From Glaciecola sp. XM2 (GTDB lineage Bacteria > Pseudomonadota > Gammaproteobacteria > Enterobacterales > Alteromonadaceae), in the NCBI RefSeq assembly GCF_018595715.1, contig NZ_JAHEOJ010000020.1:682001-746000 (forward strand): DNA of 64,000 nt. Reading direction: 5' to 3'. Made by a program: the position numbers and the translations under genes. Shown piece after piece: positions 55,431 to 64,000 of this stretch. Numbering within the stretch: position 1 is the first letter of the stretch; every line of letters begins with the position of its first letter. The notes beneath the pieces were generated by a model. That model made no database searches, had not been told where the DNA came from, and was given only the letters and a program-made list of their open reading frames with translations.

Positions 55431-55757
55431 TTATGATTTCACGCCCAAAATCTGGGATTCAAGCACCGCTATTTTATTAGCGAGCACTTCTGGGTTAACT
55501 CGGTACTCACCACTTGTGATTGCTTTTTTCAAGCGCTCAACTTTTTCTTGGTTGACCGGCGCTTCACTTCCTTTTTTCTGCACATTCGCAAGTTGCTGTG
55601 CAGATTGAGTAAGTGAAACAGAATCTTGTTTCGCAGGCGCACTTTGTGTCGCTGCTTGATCCGCTGCTTTCGATGACTGCGCTTGCGCCTGCTGCTGGCC
55701 TAGCTTCGTCGCATCTAGTTGCGCTTTGTTTCCATTGTTTATGTTATTTACTGACAT
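55431..55757 (-). CDS. flgM: Anti-sigma-28 factor FlgM
   Basis: 108 residues. N-terminus VNNINNGNKAQLD, a low-complexity Ala/Gln-rich middle (about 20-55), and the FliA-binding C-terminal half VERLKKAITSGEYRVNPEVL with LANKIAVLE. It holds FliA (sigma-28) inactive until the hook is built, then is exported. A near-perfect sigma-28 promoter precedes it, so it is under feedback by its own target. Cotranscribed with flgN. Confidence 0.92.
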   Translation of the reverse strand: MSVNNINNGNKAQLDATKLGQQQAQAQSSKAADQAATQSAPAKQDSVSLTQSAQQLANVQKKGSEAPVNQEKVERLKKAITSGEYRVNPEVLANKIAVLESQILGVKS

Positions 55758-55793
55758 AATGTTTAACCACCATAAAATTACCTCTACACCTAT

Positions 55794-55820
55794 CTATCGG
55801 CCGCACTTTGACTTTCTTTA
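55794..55820 (-). promoter_or_regulatory. Sigma-28 (FliA) promoter of flgM
   Basis: Minus strand TAAA (55817-55820), exactly 15 bases, then GCCGATAG (55794-55801): the consensus TAAA-N15-GCCGATAA with one mismatch. 37 bases before the flgM start. Confidence 0.88.
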
Positions 55821-56036
55821 GTGCTAATGCTGACATTTTTTTGTCACTATGCTTAATAGTAGCAGTTTCTTGACAATTTACGAGTCACCGAAACCTTAGA
55901 TAAAAACATATTTACTTAAAAACACTCGTTAAAACATTTATTTACGTATCATTGGCGCACTGTGAGGTGTCATAAAGCCAACGCAAAACATCATGCATGA
56001 TTACCAATTAGCAACTCTTATACCAAGTTATTAAAT

Positions 56037-56744
56037 TTAAATCTTAATTTGTACTTCATCGGTGCCTGCCACGGTGGCAAACACCCGTTTATCACTGGAC
56101 ATATTGCGCACTTGTATGGTCTCACCAAGCGTACCGTCTTGCTCGGCAATACCGTATACCTGAATGCTTAATCCGCCGGTAACAGCGCTAATCGTAACGC
56201 GGTCCCCTTTGCATACAAAGCACAGCATAGACGCATTTAGTATGCTGCCTTCACGAACGCGGCGTTTAATCCTTGCACCCACTATTTCCTCAACGCTTAA
56301 AAAACTACTGCCTCTTATTTTGCTCTTATCTATATCGGCCACAGCGATATTTCTTGAGTTGAGTAACGCGCCTGGGCTTAATGCTTGGGTACTTACTACA
56401 ACTTGCTGCAAGCTTTGAATCGCAACGTGAGAAAATAAAAACCAATTATTGCTAGGGCATGAGATTTTGACAGAAACATTACTCAGGCGGACATCATAAT
56501 TAGGACTTTCAAACGCAAACCCCTCTGGACAGATTGGTATTTGAATACGAGGGTCAATATCTCGCACATTAATTTGTGTGTTTTCGTCAGGGTTATTCAA
56601 AAGTGAATAGCGCACAAACTCAGCGGTTTGCGCCTTGATGATATCGCGTTGGTCAGTTTGAGCGGTTGCATACAAACTGACTAAAAATAAAGTAAAGACT
56701 ATGCTTACTTTGGTCGATAACGAGATATGTGTCATGTATCGCAT
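56037..56744 (-). CDS. flgA: Flagellar P-ring chaperone FlgA
   Basis: 235 residues: signal peptide (about 1-29, cleavage near ATAQ) and an SAF-like C-terminal domain (VVVSTQALSPGALLNSRNIA, VGARIKRRVREGSILNASML, VRNMSSDKRVFATVAGTDEV). It is a periplasmic chaperone for FlgI assembly into the P ring. AGGAAG six bases before ATG 56744. It is divergent from cheV, with 279 bases between it and flgM. Confidence 0.92.
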   Translation of the reverse strand: MRYMTHISLSTKVSIVFTLFLVSLYATAQTDQRDIIKAQTAEFVRYSLLNNPDENTQINVRDIDPRIQIPICPEGFAFESPNYDVRLSNVSVKISCPSNNWFLFSHVAIQSLQQVVVSTQALSPGALLNSRNIAVADIDKSKIRGSSFLSVEEIVGARIKRRVREGSILNASMLCFVCKGDRVTISAVTGGLSIQVYGIAEQDGTLGETIQVRNMSSDKRVFATVAGTDEVQIKI

Positions 56745-56873
56745 GTTTGACTTCCTGCTTGTTAAGTCTGTTCTGGGAACACCAACATCGTCATTTTATT
56801 GTCGATGCCCACCAGAAAAGGGTCGTTATATGCTAGATACGCAACTATCGTGCCGAACTATATCGGGGGATTC

Positions 56874-57812
56874 ATGTCAGGAATTTTAGATTCAGTCAAC
56901 CAGCGTACGCAACTGGTCGGACAAAATCGTTTAGAGCTTTTACTCTTTCGATTAAACTCGCGTCAGCGTTTTGGTATTAACGTGTTTAAAGTGCGTGAAG
57001 TATTGCAGTGTCCGCCATTAACATCTATCCCTAAACTTAATCGGCTAGTGCGCGGAGTCGCGCACATTCGCGGTCAAACTATTTCAGTTATCGACTTGTC
57101 GATGGCCACCGGTGGTGCGCCTATTGAGGATGTGTCGACTGGGTTTATTATCATTGCTGAATACAATCGCTCGGTACAAGGGTTTTTAGTAGGCTCTGTC
57201 GAGCGTATTATTAATACCAATTGGGATGCGATTATGCCGCCACCAAAAGGCACCGGCAAAGCCAGCTTCCTCACCGCGGTTACCGAGGTCGACGATGAGC
57301 TTATCGAGATTTTGGACGTTGAAAAAATCTTGAATGAAATCTCGCCGCTCTCAACTGACGTGTCTGACGAAATCGCCAACAACGTTGATGTATCTAAAAG
57401 CGACGGTAAGATAATCTTTATTGCCGACGACTCTTCAGTGGCAAGAAATCAGGTTAAAAAGGCCCTAACAACCCTTGGTCTAGAAATAGAGATGGCAAAG
57501 AATGGCTTTGAAGCGCTGCAACGATTAAAAGAAATCGCTGCAGAGACGGGTGATGTCACCGACAAGGTAGGTGTTCTTGTATCTGATATAGAAATGCCAG
57601 AAATGGATGGATACACGCTTACCGCAGAAATTAAAAATACGCCTGAGCTTTCGAGACTGCACGTTATTCTGCATACCTCATTAAGCGGTGTTTTTAACCA
57701 AGCAATGGTTTCTAAAGTCGGTGCTGATGACTTTATCGCGAAATTTCACCCCGATGAGTTAGCCACTGCAGTACAAAAATGGCTACAAACAGACTTAAAA
57801 GGCAAACAATAA
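56874..57812 (+). CDS. cheV: Chemotaxis coupling protein CheV (CheW + receiver)
   Basis: 312 residues: a CheW-like domain (about 15-155, LELLLFRLNSRQRFGINVFK and RGVAHIRGQTISVIDL) and a response-regulator receiver domain (about 175-312, FIADDSSVARNQV, phospho-acceptor Asp in VLVSDIEMPEMDG, Thr in HTSLSG, Lys in FIAKFHPD). It couples chemoreceptors to CheA, with adaptation by phosphorylation. Start at ATG 56874, where GGGGGA lies just upstream and the N-terminus matches the family. cheR follows directly. Confidence 0.95.
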   Translation: MSGILDSVNQRTQLVGQNRLELLLFRLNSRQRFGINVFKVREVLQCPPLTSIPKLNRLVRGVAHIRGQTISVIDLSMATGGAPIEDVSTGFIIIAEYNRSVQGFLVGSVERIINTNWDAIMPPPKGTGKASFLTAVTEVDDELIEILDVEKILNEISPLSTDVSDEIANNVDVSKSDGKIIFIADDSSVARNQVKKALTTLGLEIEMAKNGFEALQRLKEIAAETGDVTDKVGVLVSDIEMPEMDGYTLTAEIKNTPELSRLHVILHTSLSGVFNQAMVSKVGADDFIAKFHPDELATAVQKWLQTDLKGKQ

Positions 57813-58643
57813 GTGACAATTGCGCTAAGTGAGGCGCGCTATGCTGAGTTTGCACGTTTTTTGGCACAGCGCCTTGGTATTACACTCGGTGAGAACAAAC
57901 AATACTTAGTTAAAAGTAGGCTTGTAATTGCTATGCGCGAATTTGACTCGACCGATATTAATAGCTTTATCGGCACGGTGACCTCGGGCAGAAATGCCGA
58001 GCTGACAAACCGCGCGTTAGAATCGATGACCACAAATGAAACGTTTTGGTTTAGAGATGAATACCCCTATCAGATTCTCAACGACACTTTGTTGCCGGCC
58101 TTAGCGAATCATAACAAGAAGCTACGTATATGGAGCAGTGCTTGTTCTTATGGGCAAGAGCCATATTCGATTGCCATGATCATTCATCAATACATGCAGA
58201 AGCATCCTGGTGCTTTTAAACATGGCGTCCAAATTATTGCCAGTGACATATCACAAAAAGTATTAACTGAGGCACAAAAAGGCAGCTACGATGAGTTGGC
58301 CATTGCACGAGGTTTGCCTGCGGCAATGCAACAAAAGTACTTTACTAAAGGCACAGGCAAACGCCTTGAAGTCGTTGACTATATTCGCAATATGGTAACC
58401 TTTAAACGCATCAATTTGATGGACAACTTTGCCTCTCTTGGCGAATTTGACGTTATATTTTGTCGCAACGTATTGATTTATTTCGACAACGAGATGAAGG
58501 CAAACATACTGCAAAAACTTACCGCTTTATTGCCAGTTGACGGTGCTCTTATATTAGGGGCAGCTGAGTCAATCTCTGGTGCACAGCATGTTCTACAAAT
58601 GCAAAAATGTCCTCGAGGCCTTTACTACGCTCGGCGCGCTTAA
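57813..58643 (+). CDS. cheR: Chemoreceptor methyltransferase CheR
   Basis: 276 residues. N-terminal helical domain (about 1-75) and SAM-dependent methyltransferase domain with TTNETFWFRD, IWSSACSYGQEPYSIAM (SAM motif I), DISQKVL and DVIFCRNVLIYFD. It methylates glutamates of chemoreceptors for adaptation. The start is GTG, immediately after the cheV stop with no spacing; AAGG ten bases upstream lies inside cheV. The C-terminal pentapeptide-binding beta-subdomain appears intact. Confidence 0.95.
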   Translation: MTIALSEARYAEFARFLAQRLGITLGENKQYLVKSRLVIAMREFDSTDINSFIGTVTSGRNAELTNRALESMTTNETFWFRDEYPYQILNDTLLPALANHNKKLRIWSSACSYGQEPYSIAMIIHQYMQKHPGAFKHGVQIIASDISQKVLTEAQKGSYDELAIARGLPAAMQQKYFTKGTGKRLEVVDYIRNMVTFKRINLMDNFASLGEFDVIFCRNVLIYFDNEMKANILQKLTALLPVDGALILGAAESISGAQHVLQMQKCPRGLYYARRA

Positions 58644-58689
58644 CCCCTCCCACTTTCTTTTTCTATAAATTTTCCAACTTCATATTGTT

Positions 58690-58706
58690 TTGGCATAGCA
58701 TTTGCT
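58690..58706 (+). promoter_or_regulatory. Sigma-54 promoter of the flgB operon
   Basis: TTGGCATAGCATTTGCT: GG (58692-58693), ten bases, GC (58704-58705). 37 bases before the flgB start codon, directly after cheR. It should be driven by a FlrC-type activator as in Vibrio, which lies outside the window. Confidence 0.85.
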
Positions 58707-58742
58707 CTTACCTGAGCAAGACAACAACTCAGGTATTTGTTT

Positions 58743-59162
58743 ATGGCCATTAACTTAGACCGCTTAGCAGGATTTCATCACAATGCGCTTAAAGTTCGCG
58801 CAGATAAGATGGAAGTAATAGCAGGAAATTTAGCAAATGCTAATACACCTGGATATAAAGCAAGAGACATAGATTTTCAAAGTGCGATGACGCGCGCAAT
58901 GAAAGATTCTCAAGCATCTCAAGGGGGGCCATCGTCAATGGTTCGCACCCACGAGAAGCATATACAGAGCGGGAAAACAACGCAGTTCGACGTAGATTTT
59001 AGAATCCCAGACCAACCTGATACGGGTGACGGTAATACGGTGGATGTGCAACAAGAAAGAAACGCATTTTTGGAAAACGGCATGCGATATGAAGCCAGTT
59101 TGATGTTATTGAACGGCAAGTTTAGCGGAATGAAAAAAGCACTTAGTAGCGGAGGTCAATAA
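58743..59162 (+). CDS. flgB: Flagellar proximal rod protein FlgB
   Basis: 139 residues. The rod-type N-terminal motif is visible as VIAGNLANANTPGYKARDID near residues 27-46, and the C-terminal helix VDVQQERNAFLENGMRYEAS. Subunit of the proximal rod. ATG 58743 is chosen over TTG 58737. It overlaps flgC by one base (TAATG). Confidence 0.95.
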   Translation: MAINLDRLAGFHHNALKVRADKMEVIAGNLANANTPGYKARDIDFQSAMTRAMKDSQASQGGPSSMVRTHEKHIQSGKTTQFDVDFRIPDQPDTGDGNTVDVQQERNAFLENGMRYEASLMLLNGKFSGMKKALSSGGQ

Positions 59163-59584
59163 TGAGCCTATTTAGAGTAATGGATATTTCAAGCACTGGC
59201 ATGGCGGCAGAAAATGTCCGCTTGAATACCACCGCGAGTAATATTGCCAACGCCAACAGCGTTAGCAGCAGCTACGAAGATACATATCGTGCTCGTCATC
59301 CGGTCTTTGCCGCCGCCTTACAACAAGCGTCAGCGGATCAATCAAAGGGCGTTGGGGTAGAGGTTAAAGGCATTGTCGAGAGCCAAAAACCGCTTCAAAT
59401 TCAATATGAACCAGGCAATCCCATGGCGGATGAAAATGGTTACATATACAAATCAAACGTGAATATTGTGCAAGAAATGGCGGATATGATGTCAGCGTCA
59501 AAAGGATATGAGACCAATGTTCAAGTAGCAGATACGACTAAACGAATTTTTCGCCGAGTCTTACAGCTTGGTCAAGGGCAGTAA
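59162..59584 (+). CDS. flgC: Flagellar proximal rod protein FlgC
   Basis: 140 residues. N-terminal MDISSTGMAAENVRLNTTAS and NIANANSVSSSYEDTYRARH; C-terminal VNIVQEMADMMSASKGYETN. Rod subunit. GGAGG lies inside the flgB end, so translation is coupled. Length as in the family. Confidence 0.96.
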   Translation: MSLFRVMDISSTGMAAENVRLNTTASNIANANSVSSSYEDTYRARHPVFAAALQQASADQSKGVGVEVKGIVESQKPLQIQYEPGNPMADENGYIYKSNVNIVQEMADMMSASKGYETNVQVADTTKRIFRRVLQLGQGQ

Positions 59585-59615
59585 GCAGCATAGCTGCCAT
59601 TAAGAGGATATTCTT

Positions 59616-60308
59616 ATGAATGTATTAGAACAACAGGGCCTTAATCGAAACTTGTTCTGGAACACAGAGCCAGAAGTACCGGTTTCAGACGGGACCGAAC
59701 AAACGCTCAAGCAGGAAGACTTTTTCGCCTTGCTAACTGAGCAACTGGCTAACCAAGACCCAACTAAGCCGGTAGATAATGACCAGATGGTGGCGCAGAT
59801 GACATCGTTTACAACGGCCGACGGTATTTCACAGTTAAACGAACAGTTCAGTAGCTTTGCCGCTTCTATGACCTCAAACCAAGCACTTCAGGCGTCGGGC
59901 TTAATCGGTCAGCAAGTTTTGGTGTCGGGTAATATTGGCTACAAAGACAGCGCTGATGCTGGCATCACTGGGGTCATTATTAACGAGCAGACCTCGCAAG
60001 AAACGCAAATTAATATACTTAACGGCGCCGGAGAAGTGGTGCGCACGATGGAAGTTGGCACACAAGCTGCCGGCAACATCCAATTTACTTGGGATGGTAC
60101 CGACAACCGCGGCAATCCTTTGCCGCCTGGTGACTATGCTGTCCAAGCCCAAGGAAACGTATTTGGCGAGGCAACCGCCTTGCCTACAGCAATTAACAGA
60201 CACGTTGACAGTGTGAGCTTAACCGGCTCGGGTCAGGGTGTGGTTCTTAATTTAGATGGTGATGTCAGCATTAGATTAGACGACGTCATTCAAATCGGTA
60301 ATTCATAG
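59616..60308 (+). CDS. flgD: Hook-cap scaffold protein FlgD
   Basis: 230 residues. N-terminal part with the export/scaffold segment EDFFALLTEQLANQDPTKPV and DNDQMVAQMTSFTTADGISQ, then a FlgD Ig/tudor-like region with FTWDGTDNRGNPLPPGDYAV. Caps the growing hook so that FlgE subunits polymerise. AGAGGA before ATG 59616. flgE starts ten bases downstream. Confidence 0.95.
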   Translation: MNVLEQQGLNRNLFWNTEPEVPVSDGTEQTLKQEDFFALLTEQLANQDPTKPVDNDQMVAQMTSFTTADGISQLNEQFSSFAASMTSNQALQASGLIGQQVLVSGNIGYKDSADAGITGVIINEQTSQETQINILNGAGEVVRTMEVGTQAAGNIQFTWDGTDNRGNPLPPGDYAVQAQGNVFGEATALPTAINRHVDSVSLTGSGQGVVLNLDGDVSIRLDDVIQIGNS

Positions 60309-60318
60309 GAGAAAGTAA

Positions 60319-61704
60319 ATGTCTTTTAATATCGCATTAAGTGGTGTATCTGCGTCACAAAGAGATTTAGACACAACGGCAAACAACATCGCAAACGTTA
60401 ATACCGTGGGATTCAAAGAGTCGCGTGCTGAGTTTGGCGACGTGTATGCCGCCTCATTATTATCGTCAGGCAGAACAAAAGTCGGTGACGGTGTATTGAC
60501 GCAAGAGGTTTCTCAACAATTTTCTCAAGGCTCATTAAGTTTTACCAATAACGCATTAGACATGGCCATCACCGGAAACGGTTTTTTCGCCACCGTACCT
60601 GACTTAACGTCGAGAGACTTCTCCTTTACACGCGCTGGCCAATTTAAACTAGACAACAACAACTTTGTGGTTAATTCAGCCGGTGATAACTTATTGGGCT
60701 TCCCAGTTAACCCAGACGGTACCTCAGCATCTGTGGCGTTAAGTACTACCGTGCCTGTGCGCATTCCAGATTCGTCAGGCTCTCCGCAGTCAACTTCTGA
60801 AGTGGATTTGCGTTTTAACTTACCGGCAGGTGATCAAGTTAAAGATCCCGCGGAATTTGACCCAACAGACCCGTTAACTTATAACGCAGCGACGTCTGTC
60901 ACCGTATATGACTCCCTAGGTGACAGCCACGTTATGACTTATTACTTTATTAAGGACAGCGACCCAACTGCGGTAAATGAATGGTATGTTGCAGCCGCGG
61001 TTGATGATCAATTGGTAGATATTACCAACTCTGACGGTTCAAATGCAGACCCTTCGACGGCAGTAAACTCATTAGGTACCGCGTCAGGTAACGCGGTAAC
61101 AGCGGCAAAAATGCGGTTTAGTGACGGTGGTGACTTTATCGGCCTAGAGTCTGCAGATGGTCAGCCGCAGCTCGACCGTAAGATTGTAACTGAAGCACTT
61201 GGTGGCACGATCCTTTCTAATGGCTCAGACGCCACGCAGCAAATCGCGATAGACTTTAATCTAGATCCAACAGGCGCAAATCCAAATGAGCCAACTCAGT
61301 TTGCATCGGCATTTGAAGTGACATCTCTTGAGCAAGATGGTTTGCCAGTAGGTCGACTGACAGGTATTGATATTTCACCCGATGGTTTGGTCCGAGCAAC
61401 GTTTTCAAACGGTACATCAGAGCCGATAGTACGTGTTGCTCTAGTAAGATTTGCAAATGAGCAGGGTCTAACACAGCAAAGTGGTACGCAGTGGAAAGAG
61501 AGTATTCTTTCTGGTGAGGCGCTAGCAGGTGAGGCAACCACCGGTACCTTTGGTGACATTAACTCATCGGCCCTTGAGCAAGCCAACGTAAATTTGACTA
61601 CGGAGTTGATTGACATGATTATCGCGCAGCGGAATTTCCAGGCAAATTCACGAGCACTTGAAGTCAATAATCAGCTTAATCAGACCATACTGAACATTCG
61701 ATAG
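60319..61704 (+). CDS. flgE: Flagellar hook protein FlgE
   Basis: 461 residues. N-terminal MSFNIALSGVSASQRDLDTT and ANNIANVNTVGFKESRAEFG; LDMAITGNGFF; large variable middle; C-terminal VNLTTELIDMIIAQRNFQAN and FQANSRALEVNNQLNQTILN. Hook subunit. Ribosome site AGGAGAAAG-like before the ATG. Followed by a hairpin and a separate sigma-54 promoter for flgF. Confidence 0.96.
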   Translation: MSFNIALSGVSASQRDLDTTANNIANVNTVGFKESRAEFGDVYAASLLSSGRTKVGDGVLTQEVSQQFSQGSLSFTNNALDMAITGNGFFATVPDLTSRDFSFTRAGQFKLDNNNFVVNSAGDNLLGFPVNPDGTSASVALSTTVPVRIPDSSGSPQSTSEVDLRFNLPAGDQVKDPAEFDPTDPLTYNAATSVTVYDSLGDSHVMTYYFIKDSDPTAVNEWYVAAAVDDQLVDITNSDGSNADPSTAVNSLGTASGNAVTAAKMRFSDGGDFIGLESADGQPQLDRKIVTEALGGTILSNGSDATQQIAIDFNLDPTGANPNEPTQFASAFEVTSLEQDGLPVGRLTGIDISPDGLVRATFSNGTSEPIVRVALVRFANEQGLTQQSGTQWKESILSGEALAGEATTGTFGDINSSALEQANVNLTTELIDMIIAQRNFQANSRALEVNNQLNQTILNIR

Positions 61705-61725
61705 TCCCTCGTCGCTATTGAACTT

Positions 61726-61756
61726 CTTGGCTGACACCTAAAAAGGGTCAGCCAAG
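61726..61756 (+). terminator. Hairpin after flgE
   Basis: Perfect 10-bp stem CTTGGCTGAC/GTCAGCCAAG with an 11-base loop, 22 bases after flgE. No strong T run, so it is a weak terminator or an RNA-stabilising end that caps the abundant flgE message. Confidence 0.5.
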
Positions 61757-61804
61757 TAATACCCACATTAGCTTTACCTTCTTTATACGCATCAACTAAG
61801 ACAC

Positions 61805-61822
61805 TTGGCACTTTTATTGCTT
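61805..61822 (+). promoter_or_regulatory. Sigma-54 promoter of the flgF operon
   Basis: TTGGCACTTTTATTGCTT matches TGGCAC-N5-TTGCW exactly: GG at 61807-61808, ten bases, GC at 61819-61820. 44 bases before flgF. It is the best sigma-54 match in the window. Confidence 0.9.
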
Positions 61823-61865
61823 TACCTTAACTAAGGTCAATTTTTGACATCTTAAGGTAAGTGGA

Positions 61866-62609
61866 ATGGACAAGTTACTCTACATTGCAGCAAGCGGCGC
61901 CAATCAAGACTTGATGGCCACTAGCTTGCGCGCCAACAATCTGGCGAATGCACAAACTAACGGTTTTAAAGCGCAGCTCGAACAGGCAAGAGCAATGCCG
62001 GCTTTCGGCGAAGGTTTGCCGTCTCGTGTGTTCAGCATGACCGAGAGTCCTACAAATGACTACGAAAGCGGCCCAATGATCACGACCGATCGCCCATTAG
62101 ATGTGGCGGTTCAGGGGAATGGTTGGTTTAGTGTTCAAACGCCAGAGGGCGAAGAGGCATTGACCCGCAACGGCAACTTTACTATGTCGGCAGACGGCGC
62201 TTTGCAAGATTCCAAAGGTAATTTGGTCATGGGACAAGCGGGTCCTATATTTCTACCGATACCTATTCAAAACATCACCATTGGTAACGATGGCCGCATT
62301 TCTACTCGCCTGCAGGGTGCACCTGAGAGCGCTATTGAAGAAGTGGGTCGTCTTAAGCTAGCCAACCCAGAATTAGATCAAATCAAGCGTCGCACCGATG
62401 GCTTGTTTGATCTCAAAGACGGTGGATTCATTGAGCAAGACCTCAACGTAAGCGTGCGCTCCGGCATGCTTGAGGGCTCAAATGTGAATGCCGTTGATGA
62501 AATGGTGCAAATGATTTCACTGCAGCGTCATTACGAAATGCAGGTCAAGTTAATGAACAAAGCGGATCAACTTTCGATGCGCGGCAACATGTTACTTAGA
62601 ATTATTTAA
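61866..62609 (+). CDS. flgF: Flagellar proximal rod protein FlgF
   Basis: 247 residues. LRANNLANAQTNGFKAQLEQ near residue 22, PLDVAVQGNGWFSV, LTRNGNFTMSADG, C-terminal NAVDEMVQMISLQRHYEMQV. Rod subunit. First gene of the transcript starting at the perfect sigma-54 promoter; flgG follows after 31 bases. Confidence 0.96.
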   Translation: MDKLLYIAASGANQDLMATSLRANNLANAQTNGFKAQLEQARAMPAFGEGLPSRVFSMTESPTNDYESGPMITTDRPLDVAVQGNGWFSVQTPEGEEALTRNGNFTMSADGALQDSKGNLVMGQAGPIFLPIPIQNITIGNDGRISTRLQGAPESAIEEVGRLKLANPELDQIKRRTDGLFDLKDGGFIEQDLNVSVRSGMLEGSNVNAVDEMVQMISLQRHYEMQVKLMNKADQLSMRGNMLLRII

Positions 62610-62640
62610 CCGCGAATAAACTTCGCTTAAGGTACTTAGT

Positions 62641-63429
62641 ATGCATCCAGCTCTATGGATAAGTAAAACCGGACTAGACGCAGCGCAAACAGACGTTGCC
62701 GTCGTATCTAACAACTTAGCAAACGCCAGCACGGTTGGCTTTAAGAAAGACCGCGCGGTATTTGAAGACTTGCTATATCAGAATATTAATCAGCCGGGCG
62801 GTCGAAGCTCAGCTGATACCGAGCTTCCTTCAGGATTAATGCTTGGGGCAGGTTCTAAAGTGGTTGCTACGCAAAAAACGCATACGCAGGGTAACTTGTT
62901 AACCACAGACAACGCGCTAGATATGTCAATTCAAGGGCGTGGCTTTTTTGAAATTCAAATGCCAGATGGTAGTCAATCTTATACGCGTAATGGGCAGTTT
63001 ACCCTCAATGATCAGGGCCAGTTAGTGACCCCTGGTGCAGGGTTTGTGCTACAGCCGGTGATTACATTACCTAACGATGCTCAACAGGTCACGATTTCGC
63101 AAGACGGCGAAGTCTCTGCTCAGTTACGTGGCCAAGCAGACCCTCAGGTACTTGGGCAAATCAACATTGCTGATTTTATTAACCCTGCGGGCTTGCAACC
63201 TGTTGGGCAAAACTTATACGTAGAGACAGCTGTGTCGGGTGCGCCTGTACAAGGTGTACCTGGGCTTGAGGGCTTAGGCACGCTTGCGCAAGGCACATTA
63301 GAGACGTCGAATGTTAACGTCACCGAAGAGCTCGTAAATTTGATTGAGTCTCAACGTTTATATGAAATGAACTCAAAAGTCATTTCTTCAGTTGACCAAA
63401 TGCTTGGTCAGGTGATTCAGCAGTTATAA
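62641..63429 (+). CDS. flgG: Flagellar distal rod protein FlgG
   Basis: 262 residues. MHPALWISKTGLDAAQTDVA and NNLANASTVGFKKDRAVFED; LDMSIQGRGFFEIQMPDG; SNVNVTEELVNLIESQRLYE; ends VDQMLGQVIQQL. Distal rod subunit. flgH begins ten bases later with AGAGG between. Confidence 0.97.
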   Translation: MHPALWISKTGLDAAQTDVAVVSNNLANASTVGFKKDRAVFEDLLYQNINQPGGRSSADTELPSGLMLGAGSKVVATQKTHTQGNLLTTDNALDMSIQGRGFFEIQMPDGSQSYTRNGQFTLNDQGQLVTPGAGFVLQPVITLPNDAQQVTISQDGEVSAQLRGQADPQVLGQINIADFINPAGLQPVGQNLYVETAVSGAPVQGVPGLEGLGTLAQGTLETSNVNVTEELVNLIESQRLYEMNSKVISSVDQMLGQVIQQL

Positions 63430-63439
63430 GAGGTTTACA

Positions 63440-64000
63440 ATGAAATTGCATGCAGTCTTTCTGTGTTTAGCTTCCCTATTAATGGGTGGTTGCAATAGCA
63501 CTATGGTTGAGCCGATTGCGGCAAATGACCCATTTTATGCGCCTGCAGTACCGGTAGATAAGCGTGATCAAATTGCGCAAAATGGCAGTTTGTTTAACGC
63601 GGTAATGGCTGATAGCCTTTATTCTGACGTAACGGCTCGTCGCGTGGGTGATATTATTACCGTGCGTTTAAGCGAAAACACTAACGCCACTAAAAGCGCT
63701 GGCACCACGACTTCTCGTGACTCAAACGTCGATCTTCAACCCATCGTCGGCTTAGGCTCAAATGCCCTTCGCATAGGTACGGAAGAAATTCAGTTAGGTG
63801 TGGACTCAAGCAGCGAATTCTCCGGAGATTCACAGGCAACCCAACGAAACTCACTACAAGGCGACATATCGGTCACGGTGGTTGATGTACTGCCCAATCA
63901 AAACCTGATTATTCGTGGCGAAAAATGGTTAACCCTTAATAACGGTGATGAATATATTAGGCTCACCGGCGTGATTCGCCCAGCAGACGTCACACCGACC
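63440..64000 (+). CDS. flgH: Flagellar L-ring lipoprotein FlgH (3' end outside window)
   Basis: The first 187 residues of a protein usually about 230 long; the frame stays open to the last base. Lipobox LLMGGC (Cys 18), then GSLFNAVMADSLYSDVTARR, VGDIITVRLSENTNATKSAG, LQGDISVTVVDVLPNQNLII and IRGEKWLTLNNGDEYIRLTG, all typical of FlgH. It forms the L ring in the outer membrane. AGAGG before ATG 63440 confirms the start. Confidence 0.95.
   Translation, partial: MKLHAVFLCLASLLMGGCNSTMVEPIAANDPFYAPAVPVDKRDQIAQNGSLFNAVMADSLYSDVTARRVGDIITVRLSENTNATKSAGTTTSRDSNVDLQPIVGLGSNALRIGTEEIQLGVDSSSEFSGDSQATQRNSLQGDISVTVVDVLPNQNLIIRGEKWLTLNNGDEYIRLTGVIRPADVTPT

Noticed and set aside
56820-56833. GG-N10-GC sequence before cheV (possible sigma-54 site)
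   Set aside because: The spacing fits, but the surrounding bases match TGGCAC-N5-TTGCW poorly; too weak next to the clear sites before flgP, flgB and flgF.

Overview
The window is a contiguous piece of chromosome from a marine gammaproteobacterium. Gene content and protein style (polar-flagellum operon with FlgT and FlgP, monomeric isocitrate dehydrogenase, several large TonB-dependent receptors, lipoprotein polysaccharide lyases) point to the Alteromonadales, something like Alteromonas, Paraglaciecola or Glaciecola. No sequence search was possible, so the genus is an inference.

Layout. 1-3.5 kb: the 3' part of purL, then smrA and a HAD phosphatase on the minus strand. 3.9-11.8 kb: a TonB-dependent receptor, a lipoprotein alkylsulfatase-like metallo-hydrolase, and a beta-propeller/metal-dependent hydrolase. 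12.0-15.9 kb: a sulfide/persulfide oxidation operon (TauE-type exporter, persulfide-dioxygenase-like MBL protein, and a phosphatase-like domain fused to sulfide:quinone oxidoreductase). 16.1-20.8 kb: monomeric NADP-isocitrate dehydrogenase, a cyclophilin-like lipoprotein and L-lactate dehydrogenase. 20.8-22.0 kb: a gene-poor, decaying stretch with a three-repeat type I-E-like CRISPR remnant and a tRNA-Arg(CCT) followed by two decayed copies of its 5' half at an exact 128-base period.

22.0-53.0 kb is a complete alginate-use locus. A GntR/FadR-type regulator is followed by a DctPQM TRAP transporter. The operon dehR-PL6-kdgF-kdgK-eda carries unsaturated uronate to pyruvate and glyceraldehyde-3-phosphate. 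An exolytic PL17 lyase and two TonB receptors follow, one of them paired with a 1216-residue modular surface lipoprotein, and there are two divergent PL7 lyases. Divergent to the first receptor is a four-gene operon: uxuA, a phosphomannose-isomerase-like gene, uxuB and an Nramp-related transporter that lacks the metal-binding motifs. I infer that this operon handles the saturated mannuronate left over by lyases. Nearly every promoter in the locus carries TTGG(T) half-sites spaced 12, 13 or 23 bases apart, often overlapping a TTGA(C) -35 box. This looks like one regulon, probably under the GntR protein.

53.0-64.0 kb is the start of the polar flagellar cluster: flgT, flgP, flgN, flgM, flgA, cheV, cheR and flgBCDEFG, with flgH cut by the window end. 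Textbook sigma-54 elements (GG-N10-GC) lie before flgP, flgB and flgF, and a near-perfect sigma-28 promoter lies before the anti-sigma gene flgM.
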